From the NCBI GenBank assembly GCA_016712315.1, contig JADJRG010000029.1, forward strand, positions 682,001 to 746,000: DNA of 64,000 nucleotides, written 5' to 3'. This stretch comes from Nannocystis sp. Its GTDB lineage: Bacteria > Myxococcota_A > Polyangia > Nannocystales > Nannocystaceae. Below are positions 27,837 to 37,200 of this stretch, piece after piece. The notes beneath the pieces were generated by a model that saw only the letters and a program-made list of their open reading frames with translations, was not told where the DNA came from and did not search any database. The first letter of the stretch is position 1. Every line of letters starts with the position of its first letter. Both the position numbers and the translations under genes were made by a program.

Positions 27837-28336
27837 TGATCGAGATCGCGGTCTTTAATTCCCACACCGGCGAGACTCTGGCGCGCCGATTCACCCGCTC
27901 GCCGGTGCAGATCGGCCGTGATCCGAGCGCCGATTTGTGTATCACCCACGCTTGCGTCTCCAATCACCACGCCCAGGTCTCCTTCACCGACGAGCGCGCA
28001 GAGCTGGTCGATCTCGGATCGACCAACGGCACCCTCTATGCTGGTCGGCGGCTGCCGCCGCGGCGCCCGCTGGCGATCCCCGAGGAGGCGATAGTCACCA
28101 TCGGCCCGATCGAGCTGCAGATCCGGCACTGCACGGCGACGGCTGAGGAGGTCCACTTGCTCGCGGAGATCCACGCGGCGATGCGCCGGCTCCGGCCGCT
28201 CTACGCCGACCTCGTCGCCGCGCAGACGCGCTTTAACGTCGCTCGGGCCGCGGCGCTCGACGGCATCTCCGCCGAGAATCGTGGCCTCGCGGCGGCGATG
28301 TTCGATCGAGAGTTTACCAGTCGGGGTGTCTCTTGA
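27833..28336 (+). CDS. FHA-domain protein in the T6SS locus (first copy)
   Basis: 167 residues from the ATG at 27833. The FHA domain spans about residues 15-95: VQIGRDPSADLCI, SNHHAQV and the STNGTLY motif that binds phosphothreonine. The C-terminal 65 residues are helical with a long hydrophobic and charged run. FHA proteins (Fha1 type) control T6SS assembly through the Thr kinase PpkA/phosphatase PppA pathway, but no kinase or phosphatase gene is in this window. A second, longer FHA protein is encoded at 30023. It overlaps tssG by four bases. Confidence 0.85.
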   Translation: MMIEIAVFNSHTGETLARRFTRSPVQIGRDPSADLCITHACVSNHHAQVSFTDERAELVDLGSTNGTLYAGRRLPPRRPLAIPEEAIVTIGPIELQIRHCTATAEEVHLLAEIHAAMRRLRPLYADLVAAQTRFNVARAAALDGISAENRGLAAAMFDREFTSRGVS

Positions 28337-29271
28337 GACATATTTTGCGACGTACGAGCGAGGCGTCGTTGCTGGCCGCGATCCTCGGGGCGTTCGCGTG
28401 CAAGGCGCGGGGGCCGGCGCCTGTGTGCGCGATACAGGTCAGCGACGCGCGGGAGCGGGAGGAGGCGGACGAGATCCGCGGCGAGTCTCTGCTGCAAGAG
28501 CTGATCGAGGGCTTCGATCTCGGGACCGGTCGACCACCGGCGGAGCTCCGCGACTGTCGTGGCCGGCGGGTCGAGGCGCCGCGCAGCGGCTGTGACGGCG
28601 CCGCGGAGATGACCGAGCGGCGGCCTACGCGACCGCTCGACAAGGGTGATCTGGTGATCAGCGGCCGCGATGGCAATGAGTTCCTTTTTTGGGCGCAGGG
28701 GGAGCTCTACGTCGACGGTAGCGCGCTCGGGCCCGCTGGCTACGCGCGCTGGAACCAGCGCGGCTTCTTGGTCTTTGAGGTGGGGGCTCTACATGGGCCC
28801 GCCAGCCACGCTCGCTTGCGTCGTGAGCCGCTCGACGGTCACCACGTGCTCGTCGTCGAGGGCGACGCCTGCCCGGGCGAGGAGGCGAGCTGCGTGCGAG
28901 TGGTCGGCTTGGTCCCGATCGTCGACGGTCAATTCGTTGACGCGCCGATGCGGCTGCGTGGCGGCGGTTGCGGGGGCCGCGCGACCTTCCCGCTGATTCA
29001 GGAGCACGAGGTGACGCTCCCGGACGGCCGGCGCCGGCGCTTCCGTCTCCAGCGAAGCGTCGCGGTGAAGGGCGGCGACGCGTTGGTCTTTGAAGAGGCC
29101 GTCGCGACCGACTTTGATCCGAAGCAGCCCGGATCCCCCGGCGTCGAGCATCGTCGCGCGAGCAAGGAGCGGCGACTCAGGCTCGATCAGCAGGGCCTCA
29201 TCATTGATCCCGGGATCTGGGAGGATCTCCTGGAGATCGCCGGGTCGGTGCGCCCGAGCGAGCGTGGATGA
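28333..29271 (+). CDS. T6SS-linked hypothetical lipoprotein
   Basis: 312 residues from a TTG at 28333 that overlaps the stop of the FHA gene. The signal ends ILGAFACKA (lipobox). The mature protein is acidic and Cys-containing (about five cysteines), with a Trp/Gly-rich segment FLFWAQGELYVDGSALGP in the middle. No known domain is recognised. Being inside the T6SS operon it is probably an accessory envelope factor; that is inference from position. Confidence 0.7.
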   Translation: MRHILRRTSEASLLAAILGAFACKARGPAPVCAIQVSDAREREEADEIRGESLLQELIEGFDLGTGRPPAELRDCRGRRVEAPRSGCDGAAEMTERRPTRPLDKGDLVISGRDGNEFLFWAQGELYVDGSALGPAGYARWNQRGFLVFEVGALHGPASHARLRREPLDGHHVLVVEGDACPGEEASCVRVVGLVPIVDGQFVDAPMRLRGGGCGGRATFPLIQEHEVTLPDGRRRRFRLQRSVAVKGGDALVFEEAVATDFDPKQPGSPGVEHRRASKERRLRLDQQGLIIDPGIWEDLLEIAGSVRPSERG

Positions 29272-29282
29272 AGCGATGAACG

Positions 29283-30017
29283 ACCTCGTATCCGGCCTAT
29301 TTGAAGCCACGAGCCTTCTCGACGTCCCGGCGCTCGCGCTTCTTCGCGTCGCGTTTGACGTCGAGGTGGACCGGCAGGCCGCGGCGCCGCCGCTTCGCCA
29401 TATAGATGTGGTTGGCCTCCCCGAGCGCTTTGGCCTTGGCCAGCTTCATGACGTTTCGACGCCGCTCGTTGCGCCGGAAGACGACCGGCTCTTTGTAGCC
29501 CTCGCGCGCTGGCAAGGCGACCAGCTTGTAGCGAGAGTCTTCAGTGCGAACGAAGCCGAGCGCGCAGCTCGGATCTCGGCAGGTCGCGCTGTCGAAGGAG
29601 ACCCACAGCAGCGGCATGCCGTTGCGCTCGCCGACGCCGACGATCTTGCCGGCGTCGCGGCGCTCAATCGCCGCGAGCTTCATCGTGACGTCGATCCGCT
29701 CCTTGATCACACGATCGACCTCGAAGGTGCCTGTCACGTCCTCGGGATCCCAGCGGACGATCACCTTGCGATGTACGAAGACCCGCAGCGGGTCGGTCGA
29801 CCCCACGCGCCGCTCTACGCGCTCCAGCTCGGCGGGCGTCAACCGAACCCGCCGCGCGCAGCCGCCGAGCACCAGCGACGCGAGCGCCGAGAGCAGCAGG
29901 ACGAGGACGGGCAGGGGAGGGTTTCGGGGCATAAGAGCGGCGGCGAGCGGGTCGCCACCTTGGCGCGATCACGCGCGCTCGTCAACCGCCTCTTCGATGA
30001 GCTTCCGTATACGAGGT
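29283..30017. repeat. Imperfect 13-bp inverted repeat bracketing the reversed lipoprotein gene
   Basis: ACCTCGTATcCGG at 29283-29295 is matched by its reverse complement, ACCTCGTATaCGG, at 30005-30017 (12 of 13 positions). The pair brackets the only reverse-strand gene in the T6SS locus. The right copy contains the GAGGT that forms part of the ribosome site of the next FHA gene. Inverting the segment between them would put the lipoprotein gene in operon orientation, ending about 20 bases before the FHA start. This is an inference from one pair of short matches. Confidence 0.5.
29297..29932 (-). CDS. Reverse-strand hypothetical lipoprotein inside the T6SS locus
   Basis: 211 residues. A short basic start (MPRNPPLPVL) leads into a hydrophobic run ending LVLGGCARR (lipobox). 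The mature part is strongly basic, with RVERRVGS and a C-terminal RRRRGLPVHLDVKRDAKKRERR. A central KLAAIERRDAGKIVGVGERNGM and SFDSATCRDPSCALGF suggest one small globular fold with a cysteine pair. No known family. It is the only gene of the T6SS locus on the other strand and so must be transcribed separately or be part of an inversion. Confidence 0.65.
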   Translation of the reverse strand: MPRNPPLPVLVLLLSALASLVLGGCARRVRLTPAELERVERRVGSTDPLRVFVHRKVIVRWDPEDVTGTFEVDRVIKERIDVTMKLAAIERRDAGKIVGVGERNGMPLLWVSFDSATCRDPSCALGFVRTEDSRYKLVALPAREGYKEPVVFRRNERRRNVMKLAKAKALGEANHIYMAKRRRRGLPVHLDVKRDAKKRERRDVEKARGFK

Positions 30018-30022
30018 GAAGA

Positions 30023-31297
30023 TTGCTTCAGGTCACGATTCATCACCCTGATGGCGGAGCAGAGCGCCTTAGCTTCACAAAGCCGGAGGTGCTGATCGGC
30101 CGGCGTGTCGACAACGATATCGTGCTCGCGAGCCCTGACGTGTCGAGCGCGCACGCGTGTCTGCGTCGCGATGAGGCCGGCGTGTGTCTCATCGATCTCG
30201 CCTCGACCAACGGATCGTTCGTCAACGGCCGGAAGATTCAGCTCTCAGCGCCGCTGCTCCCGGCCGACGAGATCAAGATCGCCGGATTTCGCATCCAGAT
30301 CGGCGACCCCGAGCGCGCCGCGGTGGTCACCGCACCGACGGTCGCTCCTGCGTCCACGATCCCGCACGTCGCAGCGCAGCCGCCCGCGCCGGCGCTCTCG
30401 ACGTGGGACACCGATCTTCCGCCGCTCATCGGTCAGGATCTCGCGGAGGCGCCGGCGCTCGCGACGTTGAGGGCAGATCACGATCTGCCGCCGCTGGTCG
30501 CGCCGCGTAGGTTGATGCCCGCCCAGCCGTCGGCGCCCCCTGTGGCCTTGGCGACGTCGGCGAGCGGCCAAACGCTCGCCCAACGCTGGCGAACAGGCGA
30601 CGTGCGAGCGCTCCTGATCGATCCTGACGGGTTGATCATCACGACGTATGGCGGAGGGTCTCTGCGGCTACCTCCGCCCGCCGCGGAGGAGGTGGCTGCG
30701 CTCCTTGGCGAGCTCGCGCCGGGGCTCGCCCAGGGGCGTGCGGGTGCTCCTGCGTGGCTCGAGCATGGGCTCGCCGATGGATCCGTGCTGCGCGTCGCTA
30801 GCGCGCATGGCTGCGTCTCGTTGCGACGCCCGCCGCCGCCGCGTCTCCGCGCGCTCACCCCTGAGCATCACTCGACCCTGCTCGCGGGTCTACGACGCCG
30901 CGCTGTCATTGCGGTCGCGGCCCCTGGCGATCTCCGGGCGGCGCTGCTGCAAGAGATCGGTTCGGCGATGATGGAGCCCGGTGCGCTGATCCGCCTCGCT
31001 CTCGAGCCGGTGCAGCCGACTGCCTCAGCGTTGATCTTCGATCCGCCGGCTTTCGCAGCGGCGGCGGCGGTGCGCCTCGTCCGCGATCTTGAGCGCGCCT
31101 GGATCGCGATTGATCGCCCTGATGCCGCCGCTCTGGTCGCGCTCGCGGAGCTGCGAGGTGTCGCGATCTTGATGGGCGTCGATGATGCCGATCCGGGCGA
31201 CATCGCGGCGACTCTCCGCTGTCTGCGCCCTGAAATCCTGGTGAGCGCTCCGGCAGGCTCGTCCGAGCTCCGAGTCGCGCTCAGAGGAGACTCGTGA
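30023..31297 (+). CDS. Long FHA-domain protein in the T6SS locus (second copy)
   Basis: 424 residues from a TTG at 30023 with GAGGTGAA at 30013-30020 as ribosome site. The N-terminal FHA domain (about 12-95) has VLIGRRVDNDIVL, SSAHACL and ASTNGSFVNGRKI. A Pro/Ala-rich linker follows at 100-150. The C-terminal half reads as an alpha/beta domain with LRLPPPAAEEVAALLGELAP and RLVRDLERAWIAIDRPDAA; it is not recognised. The protein could scaffold phosphorylated T6SS components. It has no kinase motifs. Confidence 0.85.
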   Translation: MLQVTIHHPDGGAERLSFTKPEVLIGRRVDNDIVLASPDVSSAHACLRRDEAGVCLIDLASTNGSFVNGRKIQLSAPLLPADEIKIAGFRIQIGDPERAAVVTAPTVAPASTIPHVAAQPPAPALSTWDTDLPPLIGQDLAEAPALATLRADHDLPPLVAPRRLMPAQPSAPPVALATSASGQTLAQRWRTGDVRALLIDPDGLIITTYGGGSLRLPPPAAEEVAALLGELAPGLAQGRAGAPAWLEHGLADGSVLRVASAHGCVSLRRPPPPRLRALTPEHHSTLLAGLRRRAVIAVAAPGDLRAALLQEIGSAMMEPGALIRLALEPVQPTASALIFDPPAFAAAAAVRLVRDLERAWIAIDRPDAAALVALAELRGVAILMGVDDADPGDIAATLRCLRPEILVSAPAGSSELRVALRGDS

Positions 31298-31303
31298 AAG
31301 TTG

Positions 31304-31341
31304 TGTATTTGAAGATACATTAAAATCTCAAGATCATTGAG
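31304..31341. promoter_or_regulatory. AT-rich island with two small palindromes before tssJ
   Basis: In the 106 bases between the FHA gene and tssJ, TGTAT-TTGAAG-ATACA (31304-31319) and CTCAA-GATCA-TTGAG (31327-31341) are short palindromes in unusually AT-rich DNA. The second resembles a dimeric operator half-site arrangement. The rest of the gap, down to 31403, shows no further structure. It is a plausible promoter or operator for the tssJ-to-vgrG genes, or a processing site of one long transcript. Confidence 0.45.
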
Positions 31342-31403
31342 CCCTCACGCATCTCCTTGCATCAACACCTATCCTTCTGAATAGTTGCCGTTGATCCGAG
31401 GGA

Positions 31404-32180
31404 ATGAGCGTCATTTTGCCTCACCGGTCACGGCTTCGCGGCTCTCTGTCCTGCATCGCAGCAGCGCTGCTTCTGGGGGGCGGGTGCAAGCATCGCGCCT
31501 GTGATCCTGGCGACATGGAGCTTCAACTCGTCATTCACCCCGCGGTCCCGCTGAACCACGACGATCGAGGGGATTCGCTGCCGACGACGATTCATGTCTA
31601 CCAGCTCGCCGATCGGCAGGGGCTCTCTCGCACGCTCTCCATGGAGCACCTCTTGGGTGACCCGCAGGCCGCGCTCGGTGAGAGTTATGTCGATGAGGAG
31701 TCGTTGGTGATCTGGCCGAGCACCGATCATCATCAGCCGCTGAAGCCTCGCCCGGAGACGCAGCACATCCTCCTGGTCGCGGAGTACCGGCGCCTGCTCG
31801 GTACCACGTGGTACGCCGAGTACGATCTGCCGAGCCGGGTCGATCATGACGCTGCGGTATGCACGGCGGTCAAACGAGCCAAACGGCGGCGGCGCGGCGC
31901 CAAACCTGTAGGACCGCCGTGTTTCTTCGTGACGATGTCGGGCTATCAGGTCGACGGATCGCCCTCAGGCGCCGACTTCGCGGGCGCGAAGCCGGGGAGC
32001 TGCGCGCCACCGCCGTGGATGTACGAGATCGATCCCAAGGTGAAGCGTCAGACCAAACGGAAGCACCGCCGTCGCGGTCGAGGTCGCCTCGGCGGGCTCC
32101 TCCGCCCGGCTGCGCCCGCCGCACCGCGCGCGATCCCGAGTCCAAAGACGCCGGGTATTCCTGTCCCGGGGGCAAGGTGA
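31404..32180 (+). CDS. tssJ: T6SS outer-membrane lipoprotein TssJ (VasD)
   Basis: 258 residues. The lipobox cysteine is C28 in LLLGGGCKH. The following domain has the TssJ pattern: MELQLVIHPAVPLN, TIHVYQLADRQGL, an acidic loop with SYVDEESLVIWPST, and a final strand HILLVAEYRRLLGTTWYAEYDLP. TssJ anchors the TssL-TssM trans-envelope complex in the outer membrane. A strongly basic Arg/Lys-rich tail (residues 200-258) is an unusual extension absent from short TssJ proteins. It lies four bases before tssK. Confidence 0.9.
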   Translation: MSVILPHRSRLRGSLSCIAAALLLGGGCKHRACDPGDMELQLVIHPAVPLNHDDRGDSLPTTIHVYQLADRQGLSRTLSMEHLLGDPQAALGESYVDEESLVIWPSTDHHQPLKPRPETQHILLVAEYRRLLGTTWYAEYDLPSRVDHDAAVCTAVKRAKRRRRGAKPVGPPCFFVTMSGYQVDGSPSGADFAGAKPGSCAPPPWMYEIDPKVKRQTKRKHRRRGRGRLGGLLRPAAPAAPRAIPSPKTPGIPVPGAR

Positions 32181-32184
32181 GACG

Positions 32185-33570
32185 ATGAACGTTGACCCAC
32201 GAGATTTCGCGCCTGTGATCTGGAGGGACGGGATCCTGATCGCCCCTCAGCACCTCCAACGTCAGGATCTCGGGCACCAGGCGGCGCTTCACGCTCGCTT
32301 GCACGCGCTCTCGCCATACGCCTGGGGGGCGCTGTCTCTCCGCGTCGACGACGACGCGCTGCGTCGCGAGCAAGTCCGAGTCCAGGAGCTGCGGGCGGTG
32401 CTACCCGACGGCGCGGTGATCGAGGTCGACGGCGGCGCGGGCCTGACGCGGGCGCTCGCGGACGCGATGCCGGCGACCGCTCGCACGCTCGACGTAGCGA
32501 TCGGTTTGCCGCAGATCCGCGACGGCGCCGAGAATTACGACGGCGAGCTCGCCCGCTATCGCACGGTCAAACGCGCGGGGATCGTCGATCTCGCGGCTGG
32601 ACGATCGCGCGTCGATCTCGAGGTCGCGGCGCCGAACCTCTCGCTGCTGCTCGGCGACGAGGCGCGCCAGCCTGGCGTGGTGTCGCTGAAGATCGGCGAG
32701 ATCGTGCGTGGCGCCGATGGTGCGCTCGCGTGGTCGGGCTCCTACATTCCGCCGTGTCTGTCGATCAGCGCCGCGCGCGGGCTGGTCGGCGAGCTGCGGT
32801 CGCTGCTCGGCGTCGCGATCGCCAAGCGCCGCGCGCTCGCCGAGCTGCGCCGCGAGGGCGAGGGCAGCGCTGCGGCCTTTCTGGGCCGCGACATCACCCA
32901 CTATCTCCTCCTCGAGGCGCTCTCGGCGGGGATCCCTCGGCTGCGGCACCTCGTCGACGACGCGAGCGCGGCGCCGCTCGACGCCTATCTCGCGCTCCTC
33001 GACTTCGCCGGCCGGCTCAGCGCCTTCGCCACTCAGATCGATCCGGCGACGTTCCCTCCGTTCACCTTCCTCGACCTGCGCGCGTCGTTCGAGCCGCTGC
33101 TCCGCGCGCTCCGTGGCATGCTCGGCGTCGCCCTCCGCGAGGGCTTCGTCCGTCTGCCGCTCGCGCTCCGCCAGGAGGATGGGATGTGGCTCACGCGCCT
33201 CGCCGATGACGCGCTGGTGAGCGCTCGGACGCACGTGCTCGCGGTCGAGTCGAGCTTGCCGGCCGCGGAGGTCGCGGAGCTGCTGCCGCGCCTCGCGAAG
33301 CTCGCGACCTGGGGGCGGATCACCGGCCACATCACCCAGGCGACGCCAGGGGCCCGGATCACCCACCTCCGGGCGCCGCCGCCTGAGATCCCTGCGCGGC
33401 CGCGTCAGCTCTACTTCGCGATCGAGGGCGAGGATCCGGAGTGGCGGCAGATCGTCGGCGAGCGGACCCTCGCTGTCTATGTGCCGGAGCCCTTTGACCC
33501 GCGGCAGCTCCGCGTCGAGCTCATCGGTGTCGTCGGTAATCGCGGCGTCGACGTCGGGGGAGATCGATGA
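32185..33570 (+). CDS. tssK: T6SS baseplate-membrane adaptor TssK (VasE)
   Basis: 461 residues beginning PVIWRDGILIAPQHLQRQD, the conserved TssK N-terminus (VxWxEGMFLxPQHFQ). The middle section has VDLEVAAPNLSLLLGDE and the C-terminus includes TAHVT-like and YFAIEGEDPEWRQI segments. TssK trimers link the baseplate to the TssL-TssM membrane complex. The stop overlaps the start of tssL. Confidence 0.95.
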   Translation: MNVDPRDFAPVIWRDGILIAPQHLQRQDLGHQAALHARLHALSPYAWGALSLRVDDDALRREQVRVQELRAVLPDGAVIEVDGGAGLTRALADAMPATARTLDVAIGLPQIRDGAENYDGELARYRTVKRAGIVDLAAGRSRVDLEVAAPNLSLLLGDEARQPGVVSLKIGEIVRGADGALAWSGSYIPPCLSISAARGLVGELRSLLGVAIAKRRALAELRREGEGSAAAFLGRDITHYLLLEALSAGIPRLRHLVDDASAAPLDAYLALLDFAGRLSAFATQIDPATFPPFTFLDLRASFEPLLRALRGMLGVALREGFVRLPLALRQEDGMWLTRLADDALVSARTHVLAVESSLPAAEVAELLPRLAKLATWGRITGHITQATPGARITHLRAPPPEIPARPRQLYFAIEGEDPEWRQIVGERTLAVYVPEPFDPRQLRVELIGVVGNRGVDVGGDR

Positions 33571-34262
33571 GCCCGATCGCGCTCGCGCAGCGCCTCGTCA
33601 GATCTGTCCTTTGGGACATCGACCTGCTCCGCCGCGTCGACCCGCAGGCGCTCGCCTCCTTCGACCCGCTTCGCCGTCGCCTCATGGAGGACCTCGAGGC
33701 GATGGTCTCGGAGGCGGCCGCTCGCTTCGGCCCGCGGATCGCTGGAGAGCTCCACTACGCCGTGGTCGCCCTCGCAGATGAGCTCGTCCAACGCGACGCT
33801 GGTCCGCTCCGCGACTTCTGGAAGCCTCGCGCCCTCCAACTCTTCTATTTCCGCGACAACCGCGCCGGCCAGGACGTCTTCGAGCGCCAGGACGCGCTGC
33901 TTCGTGAGCCGCCCGCTGAGGGCCGCGACGTCGCCCTCGCGCTCCATACGCTATGCCTCGATCTCGGGCTTAGCGGCCGATACGAGCGCGAAGGGCCGTC
34001 CGGTGAGGACGCGCTCTATGGCCGTCGGATCGCCCTCCGCGCCGAGCTGCGGCGCCTCTCGGGTGCTCCGGCGTCCCTGTGGAGCTGCGCCCCGGCGAGC
34101 GGCGAGCGCGAGCGGCCATCACCGAGCCTCAGCAGCTTGCTCACCGTGAGCCTCACTCTTTGGGTGCTCGCGGTCTCCCTCTTCCTTCAGGTCCGTTGCG
34201 AGCTGGTCACGATGACCGGCGACGTGCTCTCGCGGATCGACGCCGCGCTGGGGGCGGTCTAG
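33567..34262 (+). CDS. tssL: T6SS inner-membrane protein TssL (DotU)
   Basis: 231 residues. The cytoplasmic hook domain is the DotU fold, with ELHYAVVALADELVQR and FYFRDNRAGQDVFERQDALLR (family 'FNxxxGGExFFxxLxxL'-like). A single C-terminal membrane anchor lies at about 190-209 (SLLTVSLTLWVLAVSLFLQV), followed by a short periplasmic tail. There is no OmpA/peptidoglycan-binding extension of the evolved TssL type. It is one base from tssM and pairs with it in the membrane complex. Confidence 0.92.
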   Translation: MSPIALAQRLVRSVLWDIDLLRRVDPQALASFDPLRRRLMEDLEAMVSEAAARFGPRIAGELHYAVVALADELVQRDAGPLRDFWKPRALQLFYFRDNRAGQDVFERQDALLREPPAEGRDVALALHTLCLDLGLSGRYEREGPSGEDALYGRRIALRAELRRLSGAPASLWSCAPASGERERPSPSLSSLLTVSLTLWVLAVSLFLQVRCELVTMTGDVLSRIDAALGAV

Positions 34263-37200
34263 ATGGCGCTGCGGCTGCTCCTCGTCGGCTTGCTCGGCTG
34301 CCTCGCTGCCGCCGCGTGGCTGCTCTCAGCTCCGCTAGGCCTGCCCCCGGGGGTCGCCCCTTGGACGACCGTGGTGGTGCTGCTGGTCGCGCTCCTCGCG
34401 GCTCTGCACGCGCTAGCCGCGCGCTGGCGGCAGAGACGGATCGCGCGTCGGCGCGCCCGCGATCCTGGCCTGCTCGCGCTCCGCAGCCACATCCTCCAGG
34501 AGCTCGCGCGTCTGCGCGAGGCTGGAGCTGATCATGTCCCGTGGGTCATCGTGATCGGCCCACCGGGCGTCGGCAAGACGGCCGCCTTGTGGCGCAGCGG
34601 GCTCGGCTTCCAGCAGGGCCTGGATCCGCAGCGCTTCGTGCTCGGTGATGATCTCCAGCCCACCGATCGCGTCGCGTTTTATCGCAGCGATGTCGCGGTC
34701 TTCATCGATACGGCTGGTCGCTATACGACGGGGGACACGCCGAGTGATCGCGCCGAGTGGCGGCTCCTGCTCGACCTCATCGCGAGCCACGGCTCGACCG
34801 CGCCGCTCGCCGGTGTGCTCGTCGTGAGCGCCGCAGACGAGCTGCTCACCGACGACGCTCACGCTGGTCCGCCGCGCTTCGATCTCGCGCGCGCCCGCGT
34901 TGACGAGCTCCAGGCAGCCCTCGGGGTCCAGGTCCCTGTCTATCTGCTCTGCACCAAGCTTGACCGGCTCGCGGGGCTCGGAGCACTCGTCACGGCGTTG
35001 CCGGGCGATCGCCTCGGCTTCGCCGTCGAGCTGGCGGGTCCTGGCGCCGAGGCGGCGCTGCGGGTCGCGGAGCGCCACTTGGTGGTCCTCCAAGACGCGC
35101 TCGAGCGCGCGGCCTTTGACGCCTCCGCGAGCGCCGATCTGCCTCAGGAGCGCGCAGAGCTGCTCGCCGCGCCGGCGCTATTCGCTCGATTGTGCGCGCG
35201 GCTCGGGGCGGCCGTCGCTGAGCTCTTCCCCGATCACGGCAGCCGCGACGCGCCGATCTGGCGGGCGATCTGCTTCGCCAGCGCGGGCGCGCCCGCGCCC
35301 TTCTTCGCCCGTGATCCGCTCGGCGATGAGCGCTGGCGTTCCGTCGGCGCGCCGCCGCTCCGGAGCAGCCCTGGTATGCGCGCTCCGGGCAGGGCGCGCT
35401 TGCTCGGCGGCCTCTTCGCCGAGTTGCTCCCCGCAGATCGCTGGATCAGCCGTAGGAGCTGGCGCCGCCGTCGCTCTCAGCTGCGGGCGCGGATCCTCCG
35501 CCAAGCAGGGCTCGCCCTCGCCGCCGCAGGCCTCGTCGCGCTCGTTGTCCGCTCGTCCGCGGGTAACCATCGCCTCCTCGTCCGCGCCAGCCAGGCGCTC
35601 GTCGCGCTCGCTGCGGATCGCGAGCAAGAGGAGACGCCGATCGAGCTCACGAGGATCGCCCCCCTGCAGGCGCTCGCGCACGAGCTCCGTGAGCACCGCG
35701 TCGATGGTCCCCCGTGGGCGCTTCGTTGGGGCCTCTACCAGGGCGACGCGCTCGCGGCTCCAGCCCTCCGGCTCTACCTCTCGCGCGCGAACCACCGACT
35801 CCTCGGACCAGTCGTCGATCGCGCCGCGGAGCAGCTCCGTGCCTTGATTCACCTGAACCGACGGTCCGGCGCTGAGGCGCCGAAGGAGGCCTACCGCAGC
35901 GGCGTCGACGCGCTCCGCCTCTATCTCCTGCTCACCCACGACGACGGTCGCTTCGGCCTCATCACCCTCGGTGAGCCTGGCGACGACGCTCACATCGCCC
36001 AAAGAACCTGGCTCTCGAGGCACCTCGCGGAGGCTTGGGCGAGCGCCCTCTCCGTCGATCCTGCGGGCTTGGTCGGCTTCACCAGCGCTTACATCGAGGA
36101 CCTCGCTGAGCGCGCCACGGGCCCCGATGTGGCCGCTCTGCTGGCGGAGCTGCGGGATCGCGATCTCGATCTGGTCGAACGAGCACGCGCGCTCCTCCGC
36201 CGCACATCTCGGGGGCACCGCTGGGCTGAAGAGCTGGCTGAGCAGGAGGACCTCGCTGGCGCCGCGATTATCACGACAGCGACGATCGCGCCCGGCGCCT
36301 TATGGCTGCAGAACGAGTCGCGCCGGATCCGCCCGGCCTTCACCCGCGAGGGCTGGCGTCACATCGATCTCCAGCTCCGCTGCCCGGCGGGCGCTGAGTC
36401 GTTCTTTATCTACGCCGCGCGCGTCATCGACGATCGCCCCTGCGCCGACGCGCTCGCGGAGCTGCACGCCGGCTACTTCAAGCGCTACGTGCAGGAGTGG
36501 AACCTCTTCATAGACACGCTGCACGTCGTCGAGCCGCGCGGCTACGAGGAGACCCGCGGGCTGATCGAGGAGCTCACGGTCTATCAAGAGCGCGCCCGTA
36601 ACGATCTTCAAGAGCTCTTCGCCGCGGTCGCTCGCCACGCGGACCTGCCCGCTCCTGGGTCTGAGAGCGTCGCACCTGCGGGATCGCTGATCGCCGGGGT
36701 CCGCGCCCTCGTCCGCGAGCGTGCCGTCGCGGAGAGACGCCCGGATCCCTTCGCGCCGCGCGGCGCGGTCGTGACCGTCGAACTGGTACGGCGCGCCCTC
36801 GAGCCCTTCTATCGCTACGGCTACGCCCCTGCTGGCGGTCAGGCGCCGCTCGACTCGTACCTCGAGCTGCTCACCCGGCTTCAAGGGCCCCTCGGCGCTT
36901 ACCTCGACAAAGAGCGCGAGGACGCCGCGTTGGAGGAGGCTCGTCGCCTCGCCAACGAGGTCGACAAGCTGATCACCGAGCAGCTCCAAAACCACCTCCG
37001 CGAGTGGCAGTCCGCGCTCGACCGCCTGCTCCGACCGCCGATCCGCGGCCTGCTCGATGAAGTACGCCGCGGCGAGCTCGATCAGCTCACGCAGCGGTGG
37101 TGCAACGAGGTCGTCGATCCCTTCGACTCGATGCGCCAGTGTTACCCCTTCACCGCGGAGGCCGAGTGCCAGGCCACCGGACCCGAGCTCAGCGCCGTCT

